A stretch of DNA of 64,000 nt from Mesorhizobium sp. (GTDB lineage: Bacteria > Pseudomonadota > Alphaproteobacteria > Rhizobiales > Rhizobiaceae), in NCBI RefSeq assembly GCF_024710845.1, contig NZ_JANJTZ010000070.1, positions 1 through 64,000 of the forward strand. The letters run 5' to 3'. Numbering within the stretch: position 1 is the first letter of the stretch; each line of letters opens with the position of its first letter. Below the pieces are notes generated by a model. The model was not told the DNA's origin and did not search any database. It saw only the letters and a list, made by a program, of their open reading frames with translations. Positions 17,067 through 24,490 of this stretch are shown piece by piece. The translations under genes were made by a program, and so were the position numbers.

Positions 17067-17217
17067 CGTCGGACACGAACGGGGCAACGTCAAACTGCTT
17101 TTCCAGCAGCTTCGCGCCCTCGCGGATGTCGCGCGCGGTCAGCCCTTCCGGCACCCAAACGCCGCGTCCTTCGTAACTCTCAATTGTGCCGGCCTGTCGG
17201 CCCGAATCACTAGGCAT
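16987..17217 (-). CDS. Small hypothetical protein at right end of IS (weak call)
   Basis: 76 codons from an ATG at 17217, 8 bases inside the right inverted repeat, with TAGGGAAAT upstream. The sequence (VWVPEGLTARDIREGAKLLE, FDVAPFVSDAMACAVL) has a protein-like composition, but no family is recognised. It overlaps the 3' end of the convergent HEPN-motif gene by 80 bases. Real or not cannot be settled by eye. Confidence 0.3.
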   Translation of the reverse strand: MPSDSGRQAGTIESYEGRGVWVPEGLTARDIREGAKLLEKQFDVAPFVSDAMACAVLERAALCGKHPSAVPDRGCA

Positions 17218-17245
17218 ATTTCCCTACTACGTCAAGTATATAATT

Positions 17246-17258
17246 AGGAAAATATCCC
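17246..17258 (+). repeat. Right 13-bp direct repeat flanking the IS1595-type element
   Basis: AGGAAAATATCCC, identical to 14799-14811. It is followed immediately by TTGACA, the -35 box of the presumed GTA promoter. Confidence 0.7.
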
Positions 17259-17287
17259 TTGACACCGTGACGGTGGTCTGGTAGGTT
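17259..17287 (+). promoter_or_regulatory. Presumed promoter of the GTA-like cluster
   Basis: A perfect -35 box TTGACA (17259-17264), 17-base spacer, and a weak -10 TAGGTT (17282-17287). The first structural gene starts 87 bases later. The IS1595-type element ends one duplication away, so native upstream control is displaced by 2.4 kb. Confidence 0.45.
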
Positions 17288-17373
17288 TTTTCCATCGTCG
17301 GAAGTGTGTCCCTCAAGCTCTCCAGAGCGGACGCCCCGGCGATTTGTTTTTTCCGACATCGCCGGAGGGTTGG

Positions 17374-18159
17374 ATGGGCCGCGGGATCAGCGAGGCGCGG
17401 TGGCTTGCCGCGCGCGAGCTCTCGGAGGGCCAGCCCCCGACCAGGGTGCGGGTGGCGGCCGTGCTGGGCGTCGACAATTCCCACGTCTATTCCCGCTCGG
17501 CCGCCGAAGGCTGGAAGACGATCGACCACCGCAACCAGGAGATCCGCGGCCTCTATCGCGAGGTCCAGACGATCGCCGCGGCGCTGTCGGGACGCGAGCC
17601 GCCGGAGGAGTTCGGGGATCGGCTGCCGCCGGCCAGCGTGAAGGCGGACCTAAATGCGACGTTCGAGAGGTCAACGGAGTCCGAGGCGGCGGAGCTGAAC
17701 CCGCCCGTCGGGGACGGCGCCGCTCGCGGCGGCCTTGCCGGCGAGCCCGCGATTGCAGTGCCCGAATGGGACAAGCTCGATCCGGTCGAGCTTCTGGCCA
17801 ATGCCAGCGGCTTCGTCGCGCGGCAGGTCGGCCGGCTGATCGCCAATGCCGACCGGCGCGGCGGGCGGCTCGACAAGGCACAGGTCGACGGGCTGGCCGC
17901 GCTCGCCAAGATGATGGACCGCTGGGAGGCGCTGGCGGCCGAACGCGCGAAGGCCAACAAGAAGAAAAAGAATGAAAACCTCCGCGAGATCCTCCGCAAG
18001 ATCGACGACAAGATCATCGAGCTGGCTGAGGAAGAAGCTCGAAGGCTTCTCCGATGCGAACGTCGACGCCGCCTGGGCCGCCGAGGTCGCGGCGGAGTGG
18101 ATCTCGCGGACGAGGCATCCGCAGTACCCGCTGTGGCGGAGGGATCCGGACGCGCCTGA
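17374..18159 (+). CDS. GTA g1: small terminase-like protein
   Basis: 261 residues from ATG 17374 after GCCGGAGGGTTGG. The N-terminal 60 residues (SEARWLAARELSEGQPPTRV, VAAVLGVDNSHVYSRSAAEGW) look like the helix-turn-helix of small terminase subunits that bind DNA and recruit TerL. The middle is low complexity; 'ALAKMMDRWEALAAERAKANKKKKNENL' is a charged helix. The last ~60 residues are read through the start of the terminase gene (188-base overlap) and are Arg-rich. The native stop may have been lost by a small frameshift near 18050. Start of the GTA operon. Confidence 0.6.
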   Translation: MGRGISEARWLAARELSEGQPPTRVRVAAVLGVDNSHVYSRSAAEGWKTIDHRNQEIRGLYREVQTIAAALSGREPPEEFGDRLPPASVKADLNATFERSTESEAAELNPPVGDGAARGGLAGEPAIAVPEWDKLDPVELLANASGFVARQVGRLIANADRRGGRLDKAQVDGLAALAKMMDRWEALAAERAKANKKKKNENLREILRKIDDKIIELAEEEARRLLRCERRRRLGRRGRGGVDLADEASAVPAVAEGSGRA

Positions 18160-19327
18160 GACCTGGCTGGTCGTCGGCGGCCGCGGCGCCGGCAAGACGC
18201 TGCTCGGCGCCGAATGGGTCAACGGGCTGGCGCGCGGCTTCTCGCCTTTCTCGCCGGGGCCGACATACGGGAACATCGCACTGGTGGGCGAGAGCATCGC
18301 CGACGTGCGCGAGGTGATGATCGAGGGACCGTCGGGGATCAGGACGATCGCGCGCGAGACGCGGCCGCGCTTCGAGGCGAGCCGGCGCCGGCTGGTGTGG
18401 GACGATACGGGCGCGGTGGCGCAGATGTTCTCGTCGGAGGATCCCGAAAGCCTGCGCGGGCCGCAATTCGACGCGGCCTGGTGCGACGAGTTCGCCAAGT
18501 GGAAGAACCTGCAGGCGACCTGGGACATGCTGCAGTTCGGGCTCAGGCTCGGCGACCCGCTGCAGCTGGTCACCACGACGCCGAGGCCGGTGAAGCTGTT
18601 GAAGCAGCTGATGGCGCATGAGCGGGTGCATGTGACGCGGATGCGGACGGCCGACAACGCGGCGAACCTCGCGGCCGGCTTCCTCGCGGCGGTGAAGGAG
18701 CGCTATGGCGGCACGCGGCTCGGCCGGCAGGAGCTCGACGGCGAGCTGATCGAGGACCGCGAGGACGCGCTGTGGAGCCGCGCCAGGATCGAAGCGGAGA
18801 TCGCGCCGGCGGGGGAGCTGAGGCGCATCGTCGTGGCGGTCGACCCGCCGGCCTCGGCGCGCAGGAGCTCCGACGCGTGCGGCATCGTCGCGGTCGGGCT
18901 GGAGGCGGACGGGCGCGCCGTGGTGCTGGCGGATGCGAGTGCGTCCGGCCTGTCGCCGGTCGCCTGGGCGGGACGGGCGGTGGCGCTCTACCATCGCCTC
19001 GGCGCCGACTGCATCGTCGCCGAAACCAACCAGGGCGGCGACATGGTGGCCGCGGTGATCGCACAGGTGGATGCGAGCGTCCCGGTCAAGCCGGTGCGCG
19101 CCAGCCGGGGCAAATGGCTGCGCGCCGAACCGGTGGCGGCACTCTATGCGCAGGGGAAGGTGCGGCACGCGGAGAGCTTTGCGGCGCTCGAGGACGAGAT
19201 GTGCGACTTCGGCCCGGACGGTCTCGCCAATGGCCGCTCCCCAGATAGGGTCGACGCGCTGGTGTGGGCGGTGGGTGAACTGATACTCAGGCGGCAGGTG
19301 GAGCCGCGGGTGAGGGGGCTGGGGTGA
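17972..19327 (+). CDS. GTA g2: terminase large subunit (DNA packaging ATPase/nuclease)
   Basis: 451 residues. Walker A VVGGRGAGKT (about 67-76), Walker B 'FDAAWCDE', coupling motif 'VTTTPRP', and an RNase H-like nuclease part beginning 'RRIVVAVDPPAS' with later Asp in 'RVDALVWAVGEL'. This is the Terminase_6/DNA-packaging family used by GTAs for headful packaging of host DNA. ATG 17972 is the only upstream ATG, but residues 1-18 (Ser/Arg-rich) are probably noncoding-like; true translation may begin near LRKKLEG (18026). The sequence appears intact. Confidence 0.9.
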   Translation: MKTSARSSARSTTRSSSWLRKKLEGFSDANVDAAWAAEVAAEWISRTRHPQYPLWRRDPDAPETWLVVGGRGAGKTLLGAEWVNGLARGFSPFSPGPTYGNIALVGESIADVREVMIEGPSGIRTIARETRPRFEASRRRLVWDDTGAVAQMFSSEDPESLRGPQFDAAWCDEFAKWKNLQATWDMLQFGLRLGDPLQLVTTTPRPVKLLKQLMAHERVHVTRMRTADNAANLAAGFLAAVKERYGGTRLGRQELDGELIEDREDALWSRARIEAEIAPAGELRRIVVAVDPPASARRSSDACGIVAVGLEADGRAVVLADASASGLSPVAWAGRAVALYHRLGADCIVAETNQGGDMVAAVIAQVDASVPVKPVRASRGKWLRAEPVAALYAQGKVRHAESFAALEDEMCDFGPDGLANGRSPDRVDALVWAVGELILRRQVEPRVRGLG

Positions 19328-19332
19328 GGGGG

Positions 19333-19360
19333 GTAGGGGAGTAGGGGAGTAGGGGAGTAG
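19333..19360 (+). repeat. Short tandem repeat GTAGGGGA, 3.5 copies
   Basis: Three perfect copies of the 8-mer GTAGGGGA and a partial fourth just behind the terminase stop. A probable slippage tract at the left edge of the toxin-antitoxin insertion. Confidence 0.8.
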
Positions 19361-19477
19361 GTGCGAGTGGACGTTGTCCATGCAAGGATGTATTTACATT
19401 GCCCATCCATTGCCCTATCTCGTCGGCACGGGATACGTCCCGTCATTGCCCGCGTCCAGGTGGGCGGAGTGCGAACC

Positions 19478-19753
19478 ATGTCCGCGTTGAAGAAGTCCAA
19501 GACCGTCAATCTGCGCATCGATCCGGAAGCGCATGAGCTGATTTCGCGTGCGGCGGAAATCTGCGGCAAGTCGATCACCGCCTTCATGACCGAGGCGTCG
19601 GTCTATTCCGCGCAGGAGGAACTGCTCGACCAGCGCTTCATCGGCGTATCGGCCGACGTGTTTGCCGAGGTGAGCGACAGGCTGGCGGCGCCCGGCGTGG
19701 CGCGCGACCATCTGGTGCGGCTGTTCGAGAGCCGCGTCGACTGGGTCGACTGA
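19478..19753 (+). CDS. tacA: TacA-like DUF1778 antitoxin
   Basis: 91 residues. The N-terminal 'KSKTVNLRIDPEAHELISRAAEICGKSITAFM' is the ribbon-helix-helix of DUF1778/TacA antitoxins; the C-terminal 'FAEVSDRLAAPGVARDHLVRLFE' is the toxin-neutralising tail. It binds its operator and the acetyltransferase toxin encoded 3 bases downstream. ATG 19478. The pair lies between terminase and portal, where GTA clusters have no such genes, so it is an insertion. Confidence 0.85.
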   Translation: MSALKKSKTVNLRIDPEAHELISRAAEICGKSITAFMTEASVYSAQEELLDQRFIGVSADVFAEVSDRLAAPGVARDHLVRLFESRVDWVD

Positions 19754-19756
19754 GCC

Positions 19757-20269
19757 GTGGGCTTTCGCAAGCCGACGCCGTTGACGGAAAAGCACAGTGT
19801 CGAAGGTTTCGAGTCCGGCAAGCCGGCGCTCGATGCGTGGCTCCGCGACATGGCCCTCTACAACCAGACACAAGGCTATACGCGGACCTTCGTGATCGCC
19901 GACGAGGATTACAAAGTCGCCGGCTATCATGCCGTGTGCGCGGGCATGATTCATCGCAACGACGTGTCGCGGCCGGTGAGGGGGCATCCCGCGCCATCGG
20001 AACTGCCGGTGGCGGTGCTTGCGCGGCTGGCGGTGACGAAGGAGCACCAGGGCAAGGGTCTTGGCCCGGCGCTGCTGAAGAACGCGCTGCTGAGCATCGT
20101 TTCGGCGTCGCAGGTGGTCGCCTTCCGGGGCGTGGTCGTGCATGCGATCGATGACGACGCGGTGAAGTTCTACAAGAGATTCCATTTCCAGGAGACGAAG
20201 GGCATGGAGCGCCGGCTGATCCTGCCCTGCAACGAAATCGTCGCCTCGCTGGCCGCCGTGAAGCGGTAG
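19757..20269 (+). CDS. tacT: TacT-like GNAT acetyltransferase toxin
   Basis: 170 residues with the GNAT fold: 'FESGKPALDAWLRDMALYNQTQGYTRTFVI' is characteristic of TacT/AtaT-type toxins; 'VAVLARLAVTKEHQGKGLGPALL' is the acetyl-CoA pyrophosphate loop (Q/RxxGxG); 'ALDDDAVKFYKRFHF'-like segment (here AIDDDAVKFYKRFHF) carries the catalytic Tyr. Family toxins acetylate the amino group of aminoacyl-tRNA and block translation. Start GTG 19757, three bases after the antitoxin stop, typical of a coupled type II module. Both genes look intact. Confidence 0.85.
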   Translation: MGFRKPTPLTEKHSVEGFESGKPALDAWLRDMALYNQTQGYTRTFVIADEDYKVAGYHAVCAGMIHRNDVSRPVRGHPAPSELPVAVLARLAVTKEHQGKGLGPALLKNALLSIVSASQVVAFRGVVVHAIDDDAVKFYKRFHFQETKGMERRLILPCNEIVASLAAVKR

Positions 20270-20300
20270 CCGACCCCAACAAATCGAAGGAGGAGCCTCG

Positions 20301-21476
20301 ATGGCTTGGACCTGGCCGTTCGCCGGGCGCGGACGTGTGCGCCTTGAGGAGAGGCGCGAGAAGAAGGCCGCGAGCGGCTTCGTCGCGCTGCACATGCAGG
20401 GCGAGGCGGCGTGGACGCGGCGCGATTATGCCGGACTGGCGCGGCAGGGCTACATGCTGAACCCGGTCGCGCATCGCTGCGTGCGGCTGGTGGCGGAGGC
20501 GTCGGCGAGCGCGCCGCTGGTGATCTACCAGGGCGAGCAGGAACTCGAGCGGCATCCGGCGATGGAGCTTCTGGCGAAGCCGAACCCGCGCCAGACCGGG
20601 GCTGCCTTCATGGAGGCGCTGGCGGGCCACCTGCTGATCGCCGGCAATGCCTATGTCGAGATGGTGGAGGCCGGCGAGGACGCCCGCGAGCTGCATCTTT
20701 TGAGACCGGACCGGGTGAGCGTGGTGGAGGATGCCGACGGCTGGCCGGCGGCGCTCGATTATCGCACCGGCAAGGCGAGGCGGCGGATCGCGCTCGGCGA
20801 CGAAGCGGGCGCGCTGCATCTGACGCTGTTCCACCCGCTCGACGACCATTACGGCTTCGCGCCGCTGGAGGCGGCGCTGATGGCGCTCGACACGCACAAC
20901 GCGGCGGGGCGGTGGAACAAGGCGCTGCTCGACAATTCCGCTCGGCCGTCCGGTGCGCTGGTTTATGCGCCGAAGGAAGGCGGCAACATGACCGACGAGC
21001 AGTTTGACCGGCTGAAGGTCGAACTCGAACAGGGCTATTCCGGCGCCACGCATGCCGGCCGGCCGATGCTGCTCGAAGGCGGGCTCGACTGGAAAGCGAT
21101 GGGGCTGACGCCGAAAGACATGGATTTCATCGAGGCCAAGAATGCGGCGAGCCGCGACATTGCGCTCGCCTTCGGCGTGCCGCCGATGCTGCTCGGCATC
21201 CCGGGCGACAACACTTATGCCAACTACCAGGAGGCGAACCGCGCGTTCTACCGCCTGACCGTGCTGCCGATGCTGGGCAAGGTCGCAGGCGGGCTGTCGG
21301 CCTTCCTGTCGCAGCGCCTCGGCGAGGAACTGCGCATCTGGTACGACCCCGACGGGATCGAAGGCCTTTCGGTCGAACGCGAGGCGCTGTGGCGGAGGCT
21401 TCAAGCGGCCGACTTCATCACCGACGACGAGAAGCGCGAGGCGGTGGGGTATGGGAAGAGGGCGAGTGGCGAATAG
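20301..21476 (+). CDS. GTA g3: HK97-family portal protein
   Basis: 391 residues. Conserved portal features: 'NPVAHRCVRLVAEASASAPL' near the N-terminus, 'LLAKPNPRQTGAAFMEAL', 'GNAYVEMVE', 'KDMDFIEAKNAASRDIALAFGVPPMLLGIPGDNTYANYQEA' and 'FYRLTVLPML'. It forms the dodecameric ring at the capsid vertex through which DNA is packaged. Length is normal. ATG 20301 follows GAAGGAGGAGCCTCG. It is separated from the terminase by about 970 bases containing the TacA-TacT insertion. Confidence 0.93.
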   Translation: MAWTWPFAGRGRVRLEERREKKAASGFVALHMQGEAAWTRRDYAGLARQGYMLNPVAHRCVRLVAEASASAPLVIYQGEQELERHPAMELLAKPNPRQTGAAFMEALAGHLLIAGNAYVEMVEAGEDARELHLLRPDRVSVVEDADGWPAALDYRTGKARRRIALGDEAGALHLTLFHPLDDHYGFAPLEAALMALDTHNAAGRWNKALLDNSARPSGALVYAPKEGGNMTDEQFDRLKVELEQGYSGATHAGRPMLLEGGLDWKAMGLTPKDMDFIEAKNAASRDIALAFGVPPMLLGIPGDNTYANYQEANRAFYRLTVLPMLGKVAGGLSAFLSQRLGEELRIWYDPDGIEGLSVEREALWRRLQAADFITDDEKREAVGYGKRASGE

Positions 21477-21547
21477 CGAGTGGCGAATGGGGGGAAGATC
21501 CCCGTAATTCTCTACTGCCTGCTGGCTATTCCCCATTCGCCACTCGC
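21476..21547. repeat. 17-bp inverted repeat with 38-base loop
   Basis: GCGAGTGGCGAATGGGG at 21476-21492 and its exact complement at 21531-21547. A second partial copy of the arm (GGGCGAGTGGCGAATAG) precedes it at 21460. It lies between the portal and DUF6107-like genes. Could form a stable mRNA hairpin; probably a small mobile or rhizobial intergenic repeat. Confidence 0.75.
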
Positions 21548-21566
21548 CCCTTCGGGACAATCCAAC

Positions 21567-21890
21567 ATGACTGACCTCTCGCACGCGGCTTGGATCTGGG
21601 TCGCGAAGGGCCTCGGTGCGGTCGCGGGTTCGGCGATCTCGATCGCCTATATGCTACCGCGCGGCCGCCGCGAGGCGGCGATCCGCTTTGCCGTCGGCGT
21701 CGTCGCCGGCCTCGTCTTCGGCGGCGCGGCGGGCATCAAGATCGCGGCGGAGCTCGAGATTTCAGACCGGCTCGGACCGGTCGAGACCATGCTGATGGGC
21801 TCGACCGCAGCGAGCCTGTGCGCCTGGTGGGCCGTGGGCTTCGTCTCGCGAACGCTGGCGAAGAAGCCGGCGGGCACGCCGAAGCACTGA
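21567..21890 (+). CDS. GTA DUF6107-like small membrane protein
   Basis: 107 residues with three hydrophobic stretches: 'WVAKGLGAVAGSAISIAYML', 'AIRFAVGVVAGLVFGGAAGIKIA' and 'MLMGSTAASLCAWWAVGFV'. Similar small membrane proteins (DUF6107) occupy the same place between portal and protease in rhizobial GTA-type clusters. Role unknown. ATG 21567 is chosen since the upstream part of the frame runs through the inverted repeat. Confidence 0.7.
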   Translation: MTDLSHAAWIWVAKGLGAVAGSAISIAYMLPRGRREAAIRFAVGVVAGLVFGGAAGIKIAAELEISDRLGPVETMLMGSTAASLCAWWAVGFVSRTLAKKPAGTPKH

Positions 21891-21965
21891 CCTCGGACGA
21901 GGTTTTCGCCTCGGCCCGCGCCGGCGAAGAGTCCGGCGCACGACAATTAAAAAAAGGAGAGTGAG

Positions 21966-22595
21966 ATGATCGTGGAGCCGGTTCGGCGCCGCGTCGAACG
22001 CAAGTTCGCGGGCGTGACGATCGAGGACGTCGAGGCCGACGGCGCCTTCTCAGGTTACGCCAGCCTGTTCGGCAAGGTTGACCTTTCGCGCGACGCGGTC
22101 GAGCCCGGCGCCTTCCGGAAGTCGCTGAGGCGGCGCGGACCCGAGAGCGTGCGCATGCTGTTCCAGCACGACCCGAACCAGCCGATCGGCCGCTGGACGG
22201 AGATCCGCGAGGATGCGCGCGGACTGTTCGTGCGCGGCCGGCTGACGCCCGGCGTGGTGCGCTCGCGCGAGGTGCTCGCCCTGATGCGCGCCGGCGCGCT
22301 GGACGGTCTGTCGATCGGCTTCCGCACGGTGCGCGCCACGAAGGACGCGGGCACCGGCGTCAGGCGGATCCTCGAAGCGGATCTGTGGGAAATCTCGGTC
22401 GTGACCTTTCCGATGCTGCCGGAGGCGCGGATCGACCGGGTGAAGGCAACGGGTCCGGCGGGCGTGACGCGCCTGCGCCTGGACATCGCGCGCCTGCTGC
22501 GGGGCGAAACCGCCGCGATGAAAGAGGCAAGGCTGGCGGGGCAGTTCCGCCGGGCCGCGCAGACACTCCAGGAAGAAGAGGACAGGATCGGATGA
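21966..22595 (+). CDS. GTA g4: HK97-family prohead protease
   Basis: 209 residues. 'GAFSGYASLFGKVDLSRDAVEPGAFRKSL' is the diagnostic opening of the phage prohead protease family; catalytic His is in 'MLFQHDPNQPIGRW' and catalytic Ser in 'ALDGLSIGFRTV'. It cleaves the capsid protein and scaffold during maturation. Its stop overlaps the capsid start (ATGA), indicating translational coupling. ATG 21966 follows AAAAAAAGGAGAGTG. Confidence 0.92.
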   Translation: MIVEPVRRRVERKFAGVTIEDVEADGAFSGYASLFGKVDLSRDAVEPGAFRKSLRRRGPESVRMLFQHDPNQPIGRWTEIREDARGLFVRGRLTPGVVRSREVLALMRAGALDGLSIGFRTVRATKDAGTGVRRILEADLWEISVVTFPMLPEARIDRVKATGPAGVTRLRLDIARLLRGETAAMKEARLAGQFRRAAQTLQEEEDRIG

Positions 22596-23833
22596 CCAAC
22601 GACACGATTGCCCCGGAAACGAAGGGCGCCGACATTTCGGACGCCTTCGGCGAGTTCATGAGCGCCTTCGAGGCGTTTCGCGACGCCAATGACGAGCGCA
22701 TCGCGCAGATCGAGACCCGCTTCGGCGAGGACGCGGTGACCGCCGAGAAGGTGGATCGCATCAGCCGTGCGATGGACGAGCAGAAGCGGGCGATGGACCA
22801 GCTGCTGCTCAGGAAGGCACGCCCGGCGCTGGGCCGCGAGGCGGGCGGCGCTCGCGGAGCAAGCGAGCACAAGGAGGCCTTCGAGGCCTATGTGCGGCGC
22901 GGCGACGAGCGCGCGCTGCAGGCGGTGGACATGAAGGCGATGTCCTACGGCTCCGGCCCCGACGGCGGCTATCTGGTGCCGGAAGAGACGGAGAGCGAGA
23001 TCGGCAAGCGGCTTGCGAGCCTGTCGCCGATCCGCTCGATCGCCTCGGTGCGCCAGGTCTCGACCGCCGTGCTGAAGAAGCCCTTCGCGGTGAGCGGTCC
23101 GGCCTCCGGCTGGGTGGCGGAGACGGTGGCGCGGCCGCAGACCAATACGGCAACACTGTCCGAACTGTCGTTCCCGGCGATGGAGATCTACGCCATGCCG
23201 GCAGCGACCGCCTCGCTGCTCGAGGACTCGGCGGTTGATCTCGACCAGTGGATTGCCAGCGAAGTCGAAGCAGCCTTCGCCGAGCAGGAGGGCACCGCCT
23301 TCGTCACCGGCAACGGCACCAACAAGCCGAAAGGGTTCCTCGACTATACGGCCGTGGCGGACGGCTCCTGGTCGTGGGGCAATCTCGGCTATGTCGCCAC
23401 CGGCGTCGACGGCGCGCTGCCGGCGTCCAACCCGTCCGACAAGCTGATCGACCTGATCTATTCGCTCCGCGCGGGCTATCGGCAGAACGCCTCCTTCGTC
23501 ATGAACCGGAAGATCCAGGCCTCGATCCGCAAGCTGAAGGATGCCGACGGCAACTATCTGTGGCAGCCGCCGGCGGGGCCGGGCGCGCGCGCCATGCTGA
23601 TGGGCTTCCCCCTCGTCGAGGCCGAGGACATGCCGGACGCGGCGACGGATTCGCTGTCGATCGCCTTCGGCGACTTCGGCCGCGGCTATCTCGTGGTTGA
23701 CCGCACCGGCGTGCGCGTGCTGCGCGATCCCTATTCCGCCAAGCCCTACGTGCTGTTCTACACCACCAAGCGCGTCGGCGGCGGGGTGCAGGACTTCAAC
23801 GCGATCAAGCTGCTCAAGTTCGGGACCGCATAA
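22592..23833 (+). CDS. GTA g5: HK97-family major capsid protein
   Basis: 413 residues. The first ~110 residues are charged and helical (AFRDANDERIAQIETRFGED), the delta domain removed by the protease. 'SGPDGGYLVPEETESEIGKRL', 'GWVAETVARPQTN', 'AFVTGNGTNKPKGFLDY' and 'ALGDFGRGYLVVDR'-like sequence (AFGDFGRGYLVVDR) are hallmarks of the HK97 fold. Start ATG 22592 overlaps the protease stop. The sequence is full length with no disruption. Confidence 0.95.
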   Translation: MTNDTIAPETKGADISDAFGEFMSAFEAFRDANDERIAQIETRFGEDAVTAEKVDRISRAMDEQKRAMDQLLLRKARPALGREAGGARGASEHKEAFEAYVRRGDERALQAVDMKAMSYGSGPDGGYLVPEETESEIGKRLASLSPIRSIASVRQVSTAVLKKPFAVSGPASGWVAETVARPQTNTATLSELSFPAMEIYAMPAATASLLEDSAVDLDQWIASEVEAAFAEQEGTAFVTGNGTNKPKGFLDYTAVADGSWSWGNLGYVATGVDGALPASNPSDKLIDLIYSLRAGYRQNASFVMNRKIQASIRKLKDADGNYLWQPPAGPGARAMLMGFPLVEAEDMPDAATDSLSIAFGDFGRGYLVVDRTGVRVLRDPYSAKPYVLFYTTKRVGGGVQDFNAIKLLKFGTA

Positions 23834-23851
23834 GCCGACGCCGAGGACTCG

Positions 23852-23970
23852 TTCTCCCCGTTCACGGGGAGAAGGTGCCAGAAGGGCGGATGAGGGGCGG
23901 CGCGATCTTTCGGAAGTTTGTGCCGCCCCTCACTGTCCTGCCGGACATCTCTCCCCGCTCGCGGGGAGAG
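23852..23970. repeat. Rhizobial palindromic intergenic repeat (copy 1)
   Basis: Two hairpins, TTCTCCCC-GTTCAC-GGGGAGAA (23852-23873) and CTCTCCCC-GCTCGC-GGGGAGAG (23949-23970), frame an inner GAGGGGCGGC ... GCCGCCCCTC pair. Similar to the larger element at 25551-25710. Such palindromes are common between genes in rhizobial genomes. Here it separates capsid from the connector gene. Confidence 0.75.
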
Positions 23971-24016
23971 AGACGCGGCTTCTTTGTTGCGCACTCCTCT
24001 CCAACCCGGAGCCATC

Positions 24017-24490
24017 ATGACACTCTATCGAACCGTGGATCCCGCGGGCGAGCCGGTGACGCTTGCCGAAGCGAAGGCGCAGCTGCGCATCGCCCATGAC
24101 AGCGAGGATGCACTGATCTCCGGCCTGATCAAAGCCGCCCGCGCCGAGGTCGAGGCGCAGACGGGTATGGCGTTGATCGAGCAGTCCTGGCGGCTGGCGT
24201 TGGACTGCTGGCCGCATGACGGACTGGTGCGGCTGCGGCGGCACCCGGTGAAGCAGATCCTCTCCGTCACCGTCTATGGCGAAGAGGGCGAGGGCGCCGT
24301 GCTCGACCCGTCGAGCTACCAGGCCGATCTCATCACGCGGCCGGCGCGGCTGCATTTCGTGTCGCCGCCGACGCCGGAGCGCCGGCTGAACGGGATCGAG
24401 GTCGATTTCACCGCCGGCTTCGGCGAAGCGGGAACCGACGTGCCCGACCAGCTGAAGCGGGCGGTGCTGGTGCTGGTCGCGCACTGGTAA
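24017..24490 (+). CDS. GTA g6: head-tail connector, truncated by an in-frame stop
   Basis: 157 residues of a phage gp6-like / PhiE125 gp8 connector: 'MTLYRTVDPAGEPVTLAEAK', 'SEDALISGLIKAARAEVEAQTGMALI' and 'GIEVDFTAGFGEAG..VPDQLKRAVLVLVAHW'. In this family the HW is normally followed by Y-E; here it is TAA then GAA TTC CGT GCC. The same frame stays open for 31 more codons with plausible family sequence up to TGA 24584-24586. The TAA is therefore probably a nonsense mutation removing the C-terminal helix. Confidence 0.8.
   Translation: MTLYRTVDPAGEPVTLAEAKAQLRIAHDSEDALISGLIKAARAEVEAQTGMALIEQSWRLALDCWPHDGLVRLRRHPVKQILSVTVYGEEGEGAVLDPSSYQADLITRPARLHFVSPPTPERRLNGIEVDFTAGFGEAGTDVPDQLKRAVLVLVAHW

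Larger units (their letters stand above)
14812..17245 (+). mobile_element. IS1595-family element with passenger genes, 2.4 kb
   Basis: A 21-bp perfect terminal inverted repeat, AATTATATACTTGACGTAGT plus A (left 14813-14833; right complement 17225-17245), encloses a transposase gene and a second half carrying unrelated genes: a DUF3892 protein, a HEPN-motif protein and two small minus-strand frames. The pair of 13-bp direct repeats outside shows transposition as a unit. IS1595-family elements are known to carry passenger genes. It sits directly upstream of the promoter of the GTA cluster. Confidence 0.85.

Noticed and set aside
19333-19360. Tandem 8-bp repeat as a CRISPR-like array
   Set aside because: Units are 8 bp and directly adjacent without spacers; no cas genes are in the window.
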